From Bradyrhizobium sp. (GTDB taxonomy: Bacteria > Pseudomonadota > Alphaproteobacteria > Rhizobiales > Xanthobacteraceae), in assembly GCA_028290165.1 (NCBI GenBank), contig JAQGKJ010000858.1, positions 1 to 33,230 of the forward strand: a stretch of DNA of 33,230 nt, given 5' to 3'. Below, in pieces: positions 8,017 to 16,597 of this stretch. Below the pieces are notes generated by a model, which was not told where the DNA came from, made no database searches, and saw only the letters and a program-made list of their open reading frames with translations. Each line of letters starts with the position of its first letter. The first letter of the stretch is position 1. Made by a program: the position numbers and the translations under genes.

Positions 8017-8235
8017 ACCTGCAAAATGCGTTAGCGAGTTGCACTTGGCGAGGTGTCCGGCATGCTTTTCAATCGACCAGCAATTCAGTTCAGGCAATTC
8101 GGTGGGCGGCCCAAACGCGCGATAGCGCGCCATGATCCGATGGCGCGAGAGCGGCGTTTGATAGGCTCCCTGCGTTAACGCATTGGTCATTTCTTTGCGT
8201 TCATTTTCACGATCTTCATTCAACAGAGAGGCACC

Positions 8236-8505
8236 ATGTCTGACATCAGCATTCCCGGCGGACGGATCCGTTCTTTCGTAGAGCGGGTCGAGCACTTGGA
8301 CACCGAATTGCAGGAGTTGAACGAGTCGAAAAAGGAAGTCTTTTCAGAGGCCAAGGCTGAGGGTTTTGATGTGAAAGTCCTCAAGGAAATCATCAAGCTG
8401 AGGAAGCAGGACAAGGACGAGCGCGACGAGCGCGACACTCTGCTTGATATGTATATGAGAGCGATGGAAACAGCCGGCCCGGAATTGGCCGCCAAGGCCG
8501 CTTGA
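8236..8505 (+). CDS. GapR/DUF2312-family DNA-binding protein
   Basis: This 89-residue protein matches the GapR (DUF2312) family: a long N-terminal coiled helix (RIRSFVERVEHLDTELQELNESKKEVFSEAKAEGFDVKVLKEIIKLRKQDKDERDERDTLLDMYMRAM). In Caulobacter GapR is a nucleoid-associated protein that clamps overtwisted DNA ahead of polymerases. The conserved block EVFSEAKAEGFD...LKEIIKLRK is fully present. An AGAGAG site precedes the ATG. It stands alone between a MITE-like element and a repeat-rich stretch, so it may be an accessory paralogue rather than the main chromosomal copy, which I cannot confirm from this window. Confidence 0.85.
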   Translation: MSDISIPGGRIRSFVERVEHLDTELQELNESKKEVFSEAKAEGFDVKVLKEIIKLRKQDKDERDERDTLLDMYMRAMETAGPELAAKAA

Positions 8506-9363
8506 CTCAATCGAAATCCAGGCTTGGTCCAAGTGGTTGGCCCAAGTGCTTCTCGCTGGACAGGTGATCGGGACAACCCGGTCACCTTTCAATTCCTGTG
8601 ACTGCCCCTGTGAATTCCTCCACGCGAAGTGAACGCGGCACTCCAAACCCGTGCTTGAAGTGCCTTGGTTCTCTCCGTCCTGACCGGCTTGCCGAGGATT
8701 TGTGGAAGCGTGCCCGAAAGGCGCCCATGCAATTCTTGCTTTCGAAGCCCTGCTAAAGCGCTTCGGTCTGGAAACAAAGAAGAAGCTGAGAAGCGCGTCC
8801 TAGAACATGATCCGGTTTCCGAAAGGGTCATACTCAAACCAAAGAGAGATCATGATCCGACTCGATCTAACTCGATCATGATCTAGTTAAGGGGTTTCTC
8901 TGACGGTGTTGTCGGGAGAATGGGCGGAAGCGCACCCCAAACTCTCTCGGCGGTATCCGGGATAACGTCCTGCCCTTCCAGCAGCGATACGTTCGACTAC
9001 AGACATGCAGCGGCTCCAAGGCGATTACATCCAAATTCAGTGTGGCACACAGCCCACCATTTAAGAACAGGCGTTTCGCGGCCCCCCAGAAATGAGCAGG
9101 GAGAAGATTGAGCCGAAACATAGCGAAACGCCGTGAACGAGCTCATGAGCGATTGGACGCACGATTGGCGTAATCTTCGGGTGGTCCGCTGTTCATAACA
9201 GAGGAGAGCCTTGTCATTTACTTCTTAATTTATAAGCTGCAACTTGTCGATGCGGGGCGAACCGCTCCGCTAAAGACGTAGTATTGATGTCGGCATCGTT
9301 TTTGCTTGGCCCTGTGGCAAGAAACGGCATTAGCCGGATCGAGATATTCTCACGGAGGCATTC
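8506..9363. other. 858-base stretch without a convincing gene
   Basis: This stretch holds an interspersed repeat near 8795-8885 and the leader of the downstream importer operon, whose GGAGG ribosome site is at 9354-9358. A GTG-started frame of 52 codons at 8598-8756 encodes a small basic peptide with a CLKC motif but lacks a clear ribosome site, so I do not call it. Other frames here show no recognisable protein pattern. An AT-rich segment around 9220-9235 could belong to the promoter of the downstream operon. Confidence 0.5.
8795..8885. repeat. Rhizobial-type palindromic intergenic repeat (fragment)
   Basis: The sequence has the look of the dispersed repeats of Hyphomicrobiales built around CATGATCCGG, TTTCCGAAA and GATCATG units. 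Within it AGATCATGATC (8847-8857) and GATCATGATCT (8874-8884) form a perfect 11-bp inverted repeat. Assignment is by pattern memory only; a genome-wide copy count would settle it. Confidence 0.45.
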
Positions 9364-10347
9364 ATGAGCATGAAGCGTTTACTGCTGGCGTTCGCATTCG
9401 CTCTCGGTAGCTGGTCGCAAGCCGCGCTCGCCGAGGACAACGCGGTTCTTCAGCTCGACTGGCTTCCCACGGGGGAGCATGCCGCCTACTTCGCCGGCCT
9501 GCAGCGCGGGTTTTTCCGCGACGCCGGGATCGATCTCAGCATTACGAGAGGTTACGGATCGGGCGACACGGTAAATAAGGTTGCGGCTGGGGCGGCCAAG
9601 TTCGGTGTTGCCGATCTCGGAGCCGTACTCGCCGGGCGCGCTCAACAATCCGTACCGGTCAAGTCGATCGCAGCGGTCTACACGTACTCTCCCCACTCCA
9701 TGTTCGTTCTGCGCTCATCCGGGATCAAGGGATTCAAGGACTTGGCCGGCAAGCGCATCGCCGTCAGCCCGGGCAATAGCCACAGGATCTATTTCCCCGA
9801 AGTCGCACGCCGGGTGGGAATCGACCCTGAAAGCGTGACGTGGATCACCACGGACGCGTCGGCGATGGCGGCGATGCTCATCGCCAAGCGCGTGGACGCC
9901 GCACCGTTCTATTCCATTCACCAGTATTATCAGAACAAGGCGGCTCAGTTGGCCGGCGAAGAGATCGTTGCGCTACCGTTCGTTTCGGCAGGCTTCGCCA
10001 TCTACGCCTCATCTCTAGTGACTTCAGACGAGACGATCAAAACCGACCCCGACCTTGTCCGGCGTTTTGTCGGAGCGGCCTTGAGGAGCTTTGCCTGGGC
10101 ACGCGACAATCCCGTTGAGACCTGCAAGCTTCATGTGCAGAAGAACCCCGAAGTCCTGCAGGACGAATGCGAGGCATCGCAGAAGGTCACGATGGGGTTT
10201 GTCTTCAACGATCATCAACGCGCGACAGGCCAGGGCCATTTTGCGCCGGATCGTTTGGCTGACACATGGCATGCCGTCGCCGATAGTCTGAAGCTCGATC
10301 CCTCGTGGAATCCCGCTCAGGCCGTCGATGAGAGTTTCGTGCCGTGA
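9364..10347 (+). CDS. ABC importer periplasmic binding protein, NMT1/ThiY/SsuA type
   Basis: This 327-residue secreted binding protein begins with a type I signal peptide (basic MSMKR, hydrophobic core, cleavage after A23 in ALA|ED). The mature part has the NMT1/THI5-like pattern LDWLPTGEHAAYFAGLQRGFFRDAGIDLSI and a later GADLGAVLAG-like segment (FGVADLGAVLAGRA). Relatives bind pyrimidine precursors of thiamine, sulfonates, nitrate or other small nitrogen compounds. The start has a GGAGG site five bases upstream. It opens the block B operon and overlaps the ATPase gene by four bases. With amidohydrolase neighbours, a pyrimidine-like or amide substrate is the best inference. Confidence 0.88.
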   Translation: MSMKRLLLAFAFALGSWSQAALAEDNAVLQLDWLPTGEHAAYFAGLQRGFFRDAGIDLSITRGYGSGDTVNKVAAGAAKFGVADLGAVLAGRAQQSVPVKSIAAVYTYSPHSMFVLRSSGIKGFKDLAGKRIAVSPGNSHRIYFPEVARRVGIDPESVTWITTDASAMAAMLIAKRVDAAPFYSIHQYYQNKAAQLAGEEIVALPFVSAGFAIYASSLVTSDETIKTDPDLVRRFVGAALRSFAWARDNPVETCKLHVQKNPEVLQDECEASQKVTMGFVFNDHQRATGQGHFAPDRLADTWHAVADSLKLDPSWNPAQAVDESFVP

Positions 10348-11111
10348 TCACACTCGATAGCGTCGGCAAGACCTTCAAGACCCGCCGCGGCGGCCATGTC
10401 CAAGCCTTGAGCGACGTCACCATCTCGGTGCGATCCGGCGAGTTTGTCGCCATCGTCGGTGCGTCCGGCTGCGGGAAGTCTACCTTGTTGAGGATGGTGG
10501 CTGGGCTGGTCAAGCCCGACTCCGGACAACTCACGCTCGATGGCAAGCCAGTAACCGAGGCGACGGAAGGCACGGCGATGGTCTTCCAGTCGCCGACCCT
10601 GCTCCCCTGGATGAACGTGGAACGCAACGTCTCCTTTCCGCTCAGTCTTTCGGGGCGCGACGTCCCCGAAGCCCGCGAGCGTGGCCGCGGGCTGCTTCGT
10701 TCGGCGGGACTCGCGGGATTCGAACAGCGGATGCCACGTGAACTCTCCGGCGGGATGCAGCAGAGAGTCGCGATCTGCCGCGGCCTCGTCCAAAAACCGC
10801 GCATTCTGCTCATGGATGAGCCGTTCGGCGCGCTCGATGCCCTTACGCGCGAGGAAATGAGCCTGTCGCTCCTCGCGCTATGGCACGCCAACCCGATGGC
10901 CGTCCTATTCGTCACCCACTCGATATCGGAAGCGGTGCTGCTCGCGGATCGAGTCGTGGTCATGTCCCCCCGACCGGGCCGCGTGGCGGAGATCGTGGAC
11001 GTCGATCTGCCGCGTCCCAGGTCATTTGACCAGGAAGCAAGCGCAGAATTCCATCGCTGCTCGAAACTAATCCGGGACCGAATATATAGCGGGGCTTCAC
11101 GTGCTCACTAG
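10344..11111 (+). CDS. ABC importer ATP-binding protein, NitT/TauT type
   Basis: This 255-residue ATPase energises the importer encoded on either side. Walker A is GASGCGKST, the signature is LSGGMQQR, Walker B is ILLMDEPFGALD, and the switch histidine is in VTHS. The Q-loop is VFQSPTLLPW, typical of the nitrate/sulfonate/taurine (SsuB/TauB) subfamily. It starts with GTG at 10344 inside the stop of the binding-protein gene (GTGA overlap), and its end overlaps the permease start by 11 bases, so the three genes are tightly coupled. The length is normal. Confidence 0.93.
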   Translation: MITLDSVGKTFKTRRGGHVQALSDVTISVRSGEFVAIVGASGCGKSTLLRMVAGLVKPDSGQLTLDGKPVTEATEGTAMVFQSPTLLPWMNVERNVSFPLSLSGRDVPEARERGRGLLRSAGLAGFEQRMPRELSGGMQQRVAICRGLVQKPRILLMDEPFGALDALTREEMSLSLLALWHANPMAVLFVTHSISEAVLLADRVVVMSPRPGRVAEIVDVDLPRPRSFDQEASAEFHRCSKLIRDRIYSGASRAH

Positions 11112-11892
11112 TACTGCCGCATGGGTACGGCGAAACCTACCGGTCCTCCTCTCCACCCTTTCCATGCTCGTCGGCTGGGAGGTGATCTGCAGAGCGTTCG
11201 GCATCAGGCCGTTCCTGTTGCCGGCACCAAGTGCCATCTGGATGGCCGTCGTGCCGATCTGGCCCAACATCGCCATGCACACGGCGACCACGCTGAGAAC
11301 CGTGTTGCTCGGGCTACTTGCCTCGATCGTCGTCAGCCTACCGCTCGCCATGCTGATCGCGAGTTCACGAACGATCTCAGCCGCGATTTACCCGCTGCTC
11401 GTTCTCACGCAATCCGTGCCGAAGGTCGCGCTCGCGCCGATCCTGCTGGTCGCGCTCGGCGCGAACGAGTTCTCGCGAGTGATCATCACGTTCCTCGTCG
11501 CGTTCTTTCCGCTCGTGGTGAGCTCGGTGGCCGGCTTACTGGCTACGCCGCCCGAACTGATCGAGCTTGGGCGCTCATGTCGGGCGGGTCGCATCAAAGA
11601 GTTGCTTCGCATCCGACTCCCTTACGCGCTGCCGTTTGTGTTCGGCGGATTGCGAGTCGCAGCCGCGCTGTGCGTGGTGGGAGCGGTGGTCGCCGAATTC
11701 GTCGGTGCGGATACGGGCCTTGGCTACCTGATCCAGACCTCGATGGCTTTCTTCCGGACACCGGTGGCGTTCGGCGCCGTGGTGATCCTCGCCATCATGG
11801 GCATCGCGCTGTTCCAGCTGGTCGAAGTTACCGAACGCCTGCTCGTGCCGTGGTCCAGCAATCTGGAAAACAACTCCAACGAAGAAAACTAG
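11101..11892 (+). CDS. ABC importer permease, SsuC/TauC type
   Basis: This 263-residue inner-membrane permease has about six hydrophobic segments and the binding-protein-dependent transport signature around ELGRSCRAGRIKELLRIRLPYALP, which contacts the ATPase. The family (SsuC/TauC/ThiX) transports sulfonates, taurine or pyrimidine precursors. The start is a GTG at 11101 within the end of the ATPase gene. It is followed after 10 bases by the amidohydrolase gene, so uptake and first enzymatic step are probably co-expressed. The conserved segment LPAPSAIW near residue 40 is also typical of the family. Confidence 0.92.
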   Translation: MLTSTAAWVRRNLPVLLSTLSMLVGWEVICRAFGIRPFLLPAPSAIWMAVVPIWPNIAMHTATTLRTVLLGLLASIVVSLPLAMLIASSRTISAAIYPLLVLTQSVPKVALAPILLVALGANEFSRVIITFLVAFFPLVVSSVAGLLATPPELIELGRSCRAGRIKELLRIRLPYALPFVFGGLRVAAALCVVGAVVAEFVGADTGLGYLIQTSMAFFRTPVAFGAVVILAIMGIALFQLVEVTERLLVPWSSNLENNSNEEN

Positions 11893-11902
11893 GTCAGGTC
11901 GA

Positions 11903-13414
11903 ATGGCAAAGAACTATCCGGGATACGTGCTGATCCGCGAAGCCCTCATCTCCGACGCCGGCTCCCGTCGCGGCGTCAAGGGCGACATTCTGATCAAAAA
12001 CGGGGTTATCAAAGAGATCGGCGCAAATCTTGCGGCTCCCGAAGGCGCGAACATCGTCGATGCGTCCGGTTTGCTGGTTCATGCGGGCCTCATCAACGCC
12101 CACACCCATGGCCACGGCGGGCTTGCCCGCGGGCAAGGCGACAAGTGGACGCTGGAGCTCCTTCTGGCAGCCGGCCCCTGGATCACCGGCGGCCGATCGC
12201 TCCAGGACAAGAAGCTGACCACGCAGATCGGGGCCGCGGAGATGGTCCTGAAAGGCTGCACCGCGGCTTACGACCTTTATTACGAATTCCCCGCGCCGAG
12301 CATCGACGGCATGGACGCCGTGGCCGAAGCCTACGCGGAGATCGGGATGCGCGCCGTGCTGGCGCCGATGGTGGCGGACCATAGTTTCTACGAAGCCATC
12401 CCGGGCCTTCGCGACGCCCTGCCGGACGATCTCAGGCAGAAGGTCGAAACGCTGAGGCTTGGGCCAGGCGATCGGACGATCGCCGCCATCGGATCGATCC
12501 TCGATCGCTGGACATGGTCCTCGCAGGACATTCGGCCCGCGGTTGCCCCCACGATTCCTATTCACTGCAGCGACAGCTTCATGTGCGGCTGCTCGCGACT
12601 GGCGCGGGACCATGGCGTCGCCATGCACAGTCACGTCGGTGAAAGCAAAGTGCAGGCCGTGGTCGGCATGGAGCGTTACGGCAAGTCGCTGATCTCGCAT
12701 CTCGACGGGTTGGGCCTGATCGACGAGAATTTTACGGCGGCCCATGCGGTGTGGCTGGACGACGATGATTTCCGCTTGATGGCGGATCGCGGCGCATCGC
12801 TGGCGCACAATGCCGGTAGCAACATGCGGCTTGGCAACGGTCACTTTCGACTGCGCCGCGCGCTCGACCTCGGCGTCAACGTCGGTATCGGTACCGACGG
12901 GGCGAATTGCTCCGACAACCAGAATATGTACGAGGCCATGCGTTACGCGTCGATGGTCTCGAAGGTGCAGGGCCCCGATCCGCGCGGCTGGGCGGCGGTC
13001 GAGGAGATCTACCATGCCGCGACGGTCGGTTCAGCGCAGGCGCTCGGGCTTTCCAACGCCGGCTTGCTGGCCCCGGGCTACAAGGCCGACATCGTCTTTG
13101 TGGATCTCGGAGCCATCAACTGGATTCCGCACAACTGGACCGTCAATCAGCTCGTCCATGTCGAGGATGCGACGTCGGTGCGCCACGTGATGATCGGTGG
13201 GACCTTTGTAGTTCGTGACAGGCGTCTGCTAACCATGGATATGGCAAAGCTGGCGCGAGAAGCCGAGGCCGCGCGCGATCGTCTCGAAAATCTCAACGCC
13301 GGGTGGCGCGATCTCTTCGTCCGCCTTGAGCCAGTCGTTTCCTCATTCTGCCCTGGCCTAGCGGCGCGTCCCTACCAAATCAATCGCTATCTCTGCGACG
13401 AGATTCTCGTCTGA
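11903..13414 (+). CDS. Amidohydrolase, deaminase-type (503 aa)
   Basis: This 503-residue metal-dependent amidohydrolase has H67 and H69 (NAHTHGHGG), H244 with E247 (HSHVGES), H281 (AAHAVWL) and D332 (GTDGANCSDNQN), plus the AHNAGSNMRLGNG pocket motif. It resembles the cyclic amidine deaminase group (TrzN/AtzA, S-adenosylhomocysteine deaminase, guanine deaminase relatives), but an unusual C-terminus (residues about 440-503) is longer than in most. It sits directly behind an ABC importer and probably acts on the imported compound. The substrate is not determinable here; an N-heterocycle is inferred from context. A weak AGGTCAGG ribosome site precedes the ATG. Confidence 0.87.
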   Translation: MAKNYPGYVLIREALISDAGSRRGVKGDILIKNGVIKEIGANLAAPEGANIVDASGLLVHAGLINAHTHGHGGLARGQGDKWTLELLLAAGPWITGGRSLQDKKLTTQIGAAEMVLKGCTAAYDLYYEFPAPSIDGMDAVAEAYAEIGMRAVLAPMVADHSFYEAIPGLRDALPDDLRQKVETLRLGPGDRTIAAIGSILDRWTWSSQDIRPAVAPTIPIHCSDSFMCGCSRLARDHGVAMHSHVGESKVQAVVGMERYGKSLISHLDGLGLIDENFTAAHAVWLDDDDFRLMADRGASLAHNAGSNMRLGNGHFRLRRALDLGVNVGIGTDGANCSDNQNMYEAMRYASMVSKVQGPDPRGWAAVEEIYHAATVGSAQALGLSNAGLLAPGYKADIVFVDLGAINWIPHNWTVNQLVHVEDATSVRHVMIGGTFVVRDRRLLTMDMAKLAREAEAARDRLENLNAGWRDLFVRLEPVVSSFCPGLAARPYQINRYLCDEILV

Positions 13415-13459
13415 CTCGTACGAGCTCGTCCCCAATTCTCGGTACCAGAGACTTCACCG

Positions 13460-13831
13460 ATGGCGCCACTGACCACACGCGAACAGCTCCTGCCCTTCGG
13501 CGCGGAGCACATCCTACTTGCTGTTGACACCGCGCCATATCCCCGAAGGTCTCAGCCTTTGTCGAAAAAGGAAAGCCAGCTGACCAACGGCACCTTTGCC
13601 GACTATTTCCTGCCCGTAGCCGCCGATCTTCCTGACATCGTCGTGGAACATGTCGAAACGCCCTGGCCGCATACGAGCTTGGGCGCGAAGGGAGCCGGTG
13701 AGGTAGTCACCACCGGCGCCGTCGGCGCGATCATGAATGCGGTGAATGACGCGGTTCGCCTGCTCGGCGCCTGCATCAACGAAGGGCCGATGACACCACT
13801 GCGAATCTTGAAGGCGTTGAGACGACTATGA
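13460..13831 (+). pseudogene. C-terminal remnant of a molybdenum hydroxylase large subunit
   Basis: The last 83 or so codons of this 123-codon frame (from LTNGTFADYF) match the C-terminus of coxL-type large subunits, including LGAKGAGEVVTTGAVGAI with the catalytic glutamate and the usual ...PMTPLRILKALRR ending. It lines up with the end of the complete subunit in block A (GFGDYLMPTAGDMP ... GMKGAGEGGTTGAVAAI). Roughly 650 upstream residues, including the cofactor-binding loops, are missing, and the first 40 codons show no family resemblance. It lies between two amidohydrolase genes, so an Mo hydroxylase was probably once part of this operon and was lost by deletion. It cannot be a working hydroxylase alone. 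Confidence 0.75.
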
Positions 13832-13847
13832 AGCAAGGAAATTGGTT

Positions 13848-15206
13848 ATGAAAGTAAGCAAGAACTGGCCCGAGGGCGATCGCATTCATGTATCGAATGT
13901 GAATGTGCCGGCAAGCCTTCTCGACGAGCGCGCGCCCGCGTCCGCCGATGCTGAGGGATTGAAAAAAGTGGACTTCGTGGTCGACGGAGGAAAGCTTGCA
14001 GAAATCCTGCCGGCCGGAACGCCGGCGGTCGCACCGGTCTTTGACGCAGACGGCGGACAGGCGTGGCCACCGTTTGCCGATCTCCACACCCATCTGGACA
14101 AAGGTCAGATATGGCCGCGCGCAAGCAATCATGACGGTACGATCGAAACCGCTCGCGCCAAGTCCCGTGCCGATACGGCCGCGAATTGGAGCGCCAAAGA
14201 TGTGGAAGCGCGCTTCGAATTTGCGCTGAAGGCGGCTTATGCCTATGGCACCTCGGCGATCCGGACGCACATAGACTGCTTCATCCCCGGCCAGGCGGAG
14301 GTCAGCTTCGGCGTGTTCCGTCGTCTCCGCGACCGCTGGTCGGGGCGGATCGCCCTGCAGGCAACGTCTCTTGTCAGCCCCGAGCTCTACGACGACGCCG
14401 AGAACGCCGCGCTGGTCGACATCATCGCGGAATCCGGGGGACGGCTGGGAGGACTCACGTTCCGTCTCACTGAAGAAGAGGATCCCACCATTCTGGCAGG
14501 CAGGCTCGACAGGCTGTTCGCGCTGGCGCAGTCGCGCGGCCTCGATGTCGATCTGCATGTCGACGAGACCGGCATGGCATCGTCAACCACGTTGGCGCAA
14601 ATCGCCGAAGCGGTGCTGCGCAGCGGATTCCGCGGGCAGGTCGTCTGCGGACATTGCTGCAGCCTTTCGGTTCAGGAGGAAGCCGTTGCCGCGCGGACGA
14701 TCGGGCTAGTGCGCGAAGCCGGACTCAACATCGTCAGCCTTCCGCTCGTGAACCAGTATTTGCAGGGTCGGTTGCCCGGCGCCACGCCGCGTTGGCGCGG
14801 CATCCCGCTGCTGCGGGAACTCCGGGCGGCCGGAGTCAACACCGTATTGGCAAGCGACAATTGCCGCGACACGTACCATCCATTCGGAGACCTCGATGCG
14901 CTTGAGGTGTTTGGTGGCGGGGTCCGCATCGGCCATCTCGACGCGGAAATGAGCGCGTGGTCAGCAGCAGTCACGAAGACGCCCGCATCGATCATCGGCG
15001 GCCGCGAGGTTGGGGTCTTGCGACCCGGGGCAAATGCCGACTTCCAGCTTTTTGCCGGTCGCGGCTTCAGCGAGTTGCTGGCACGCCGACAGTCCGATCG
15101 TATCGTCGTTCGGAACGGGAGGCCCATTGACACAACGCTGCCCGACTACCGCACGCTCGATCATCTGATGACGGATACACAGAGCCGTGGACGCATTCAG
15201 CCATGA
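13848..15206 (+). CDS. Cytosine-deaminase-like amidohydrolase (CodA family)
   Basis: This 452-residue enzyme follows the CodA pattern: H80 and H82 with D84-K85 (LHTHLDK), H237 with E240 (LHVDE), H269 (CGHCCSLS) and D337 (SDNCRDTYHPFGD). Bacterial cytosine deaminases also act on isoguanine, creatinine-like and other cyclic ureas, so the exact substrate is open. The ATG at 13848 is chosen because an AAGGAA site lies seven bases before it; a TTG six bases upstream is also in frame. It is the last gene of block B, followed at once by the degraded insertion sequence. Confidence 0.88.
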   Translation: MKVSKNWPEGDRIHVSNVNVPASLLDERAPASADAEGLKKVDFVVDGGKLAEILPAGTPAVAPVFDADGGQAWPPFADLHTHLDKGQIWPRASNHDGTIETARAKSRADTAANWSAKDVEARFEFALKAAYAYGTSAIRTHIDCFIPGQAEVSFGVFRRLRDRWSGRIALQATSLVSPELYDDAENAALVDIIAESGGRLGGLTFRLTEEEDPTILAGRLDRLFALAQSRGLDVDLHVDETGMASSTTLAQIAEAVLRSGFRGQVVCGHCCSLSVQEEAVAARTIGLVREAGLNIVSLPLVNQYLQGRLPGATPRWRGIPLLRELRAAGVNTVLASDNCRDTYHPFGDLDALEVFGGGVRIGHLDAEMSAWSAAVTKTPASIIGGREVGVLRPGANADFQLFAGRGFSELLARRQSDRIVVRNGRPIDTTLPDYRTLDHLMTDTQSRGRIQP

Positions 15207-15276
15207 ACGCGGCTGTACCAGTCCGTCGTCCAGCAGGAGCGTCGTCCAAACCATAGCTTGTCATTGAACGGGAGGT

Positions 15277-16205
15277 TGTGTGTACCCAAAACCTACCCGA
15301 GTTGATGACGTGATGGAATCGCCTAAGCTGTCGGAATGATCGGACTACTTTGTCTCGCTCTGGCCGTCCTGGCCTCGTCATTCAAGTCGAAGGTACGGCT
15401 TCAAGCCGAGAGCGCGGCGCTTCGACATCAGTTGAATGTCTTGAGGCGCAGGCTGCATGGTCGCGTCCGGCTTACGAACAATGATCGCTGGTTCTTGATC
15501 CGGCTGTATCACTGGTTTCCATCAATCCTGCAGGTTCTCACAATCATCCGGCCCGAGACGCTCGTGCGTTGGCATAGGGCCGGCTTTCGGTGCTACTGGC
15601 GTTGGAAGTCGCGCCCACCGGGAGGGCGAGCGCAGATCGACACGGAGCTGCGCGCGTTGATCTGGCGGATGAGCATGGAGAATCCGCTTTGGGGCGCGCC
15701 ACGCATTCACGGCGAACTGCTCAAGCTCGGGTTTGAGGTCGCGCAGTCGAGCGTCGCCAAGTACATGGTCAAACAGCGGGGCCGCCCAGCCAGGGATGGC
15801 GGACCTTCTTGCATAACCACGCGCCAGACATTGCCGCCAGGGACTTGTTCATTGTTGTAACTATCGGTTTCGACCTGCTCTATGTCTTAGTCATCGTCCG
15901 GCTGGACCGCCGAGACCTCATCTGGATCAAACGTCACAGCAAATCCCACGGCCGAATGGGTTGCACGTTCACGGAGGCATTTCCCTGGGATGAGGCTCCG
16001 CGCCACCTCATCCGCGATCGCGACCGGATCTATGGCAGCGTCGTCACGCGCCGATTGCGCGCCATGCATCCGGGACAAGCCTACCGCACCAGCCTCGCCT
16101 TGGCAGAATGGTTTTGCCGAACGGCTGATCGGATCGATCCGGCGTGAATGTGTGGACCACATCATTGTCTTGCGTGAGATGCATTTGCGCCGGGTCCTGC
16201 GGGCC
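15277..16205 (+). mobile_element. Degraded, 3'-truncated insertion sequence
   Basis: The left end TGTGTGTACCCAAAAC (15277-15292) resembles terminal repeats of IS elements with rve-type integrase transposases. The transposase begins at 15336 (MIGLLCLALAVLASSFKSK). It breaks frame near 15785, shifts out and back between about 15928 and 15970, and breaks again near 16068. Pieces of the DDE integrase core survive: NHAPDIAARDLFIV, IRDRDRIYGSVVTRRLRAM and SPWQNGFAERLIGSIRRECVDHIIVL. After HLRRVLR the usual C-terminal 50 or so residues and the right terminal repeat are absent, so the element is dead. I place it in the IS481/IS3-like integrase group without claiming a specific name. Confidence 0.85.
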
Positions 16206-16597
16206 ATTTTGCCCTTTCTCGCAGTCAGTTCGACAATCGTACTTGGCGTGGTTCAGCCGCCGCCACCACCGCCAATGCCGCCTGGTCGAGTCTTCGTTGC
16301 CCGCGAGCAATAGGACGCACCCCAAAGGCCTCAGATCGAAAGCTGCGCGACTTGCGGCTCTGCCCTATCTCGGACCCCGCAAGCGTTTTCGAGTCCGTTG
16401 ATGAACGGCCGCTTTGCGCCAAAAGCGGCTGCTCAGAAATCACTACCGGGATAAGGCGTCTGCCAGGCCAACTAACCACTCTCGATCAAAAAGCGGCGGG
16501 CAGCCTCTCGGCAGCATTCGCCTCACGAAAGGCCACTCTAGGATTCAGCTGCTTGAGGCCAACCGAAGCCTTTTCCTAATCGCGGCGTTTCCCCGCC
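16206..16597. other. 392-base stretch without a convincing gene
   Basis: Between the broken end of the insertion sequence and the convergent oxygenase gene I see no frame with recognisable protein pattern, no hairpin with a T-run and no terminal repeat of the IS. It is probably flanking or decayed DNA. Confidence 0.4.
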
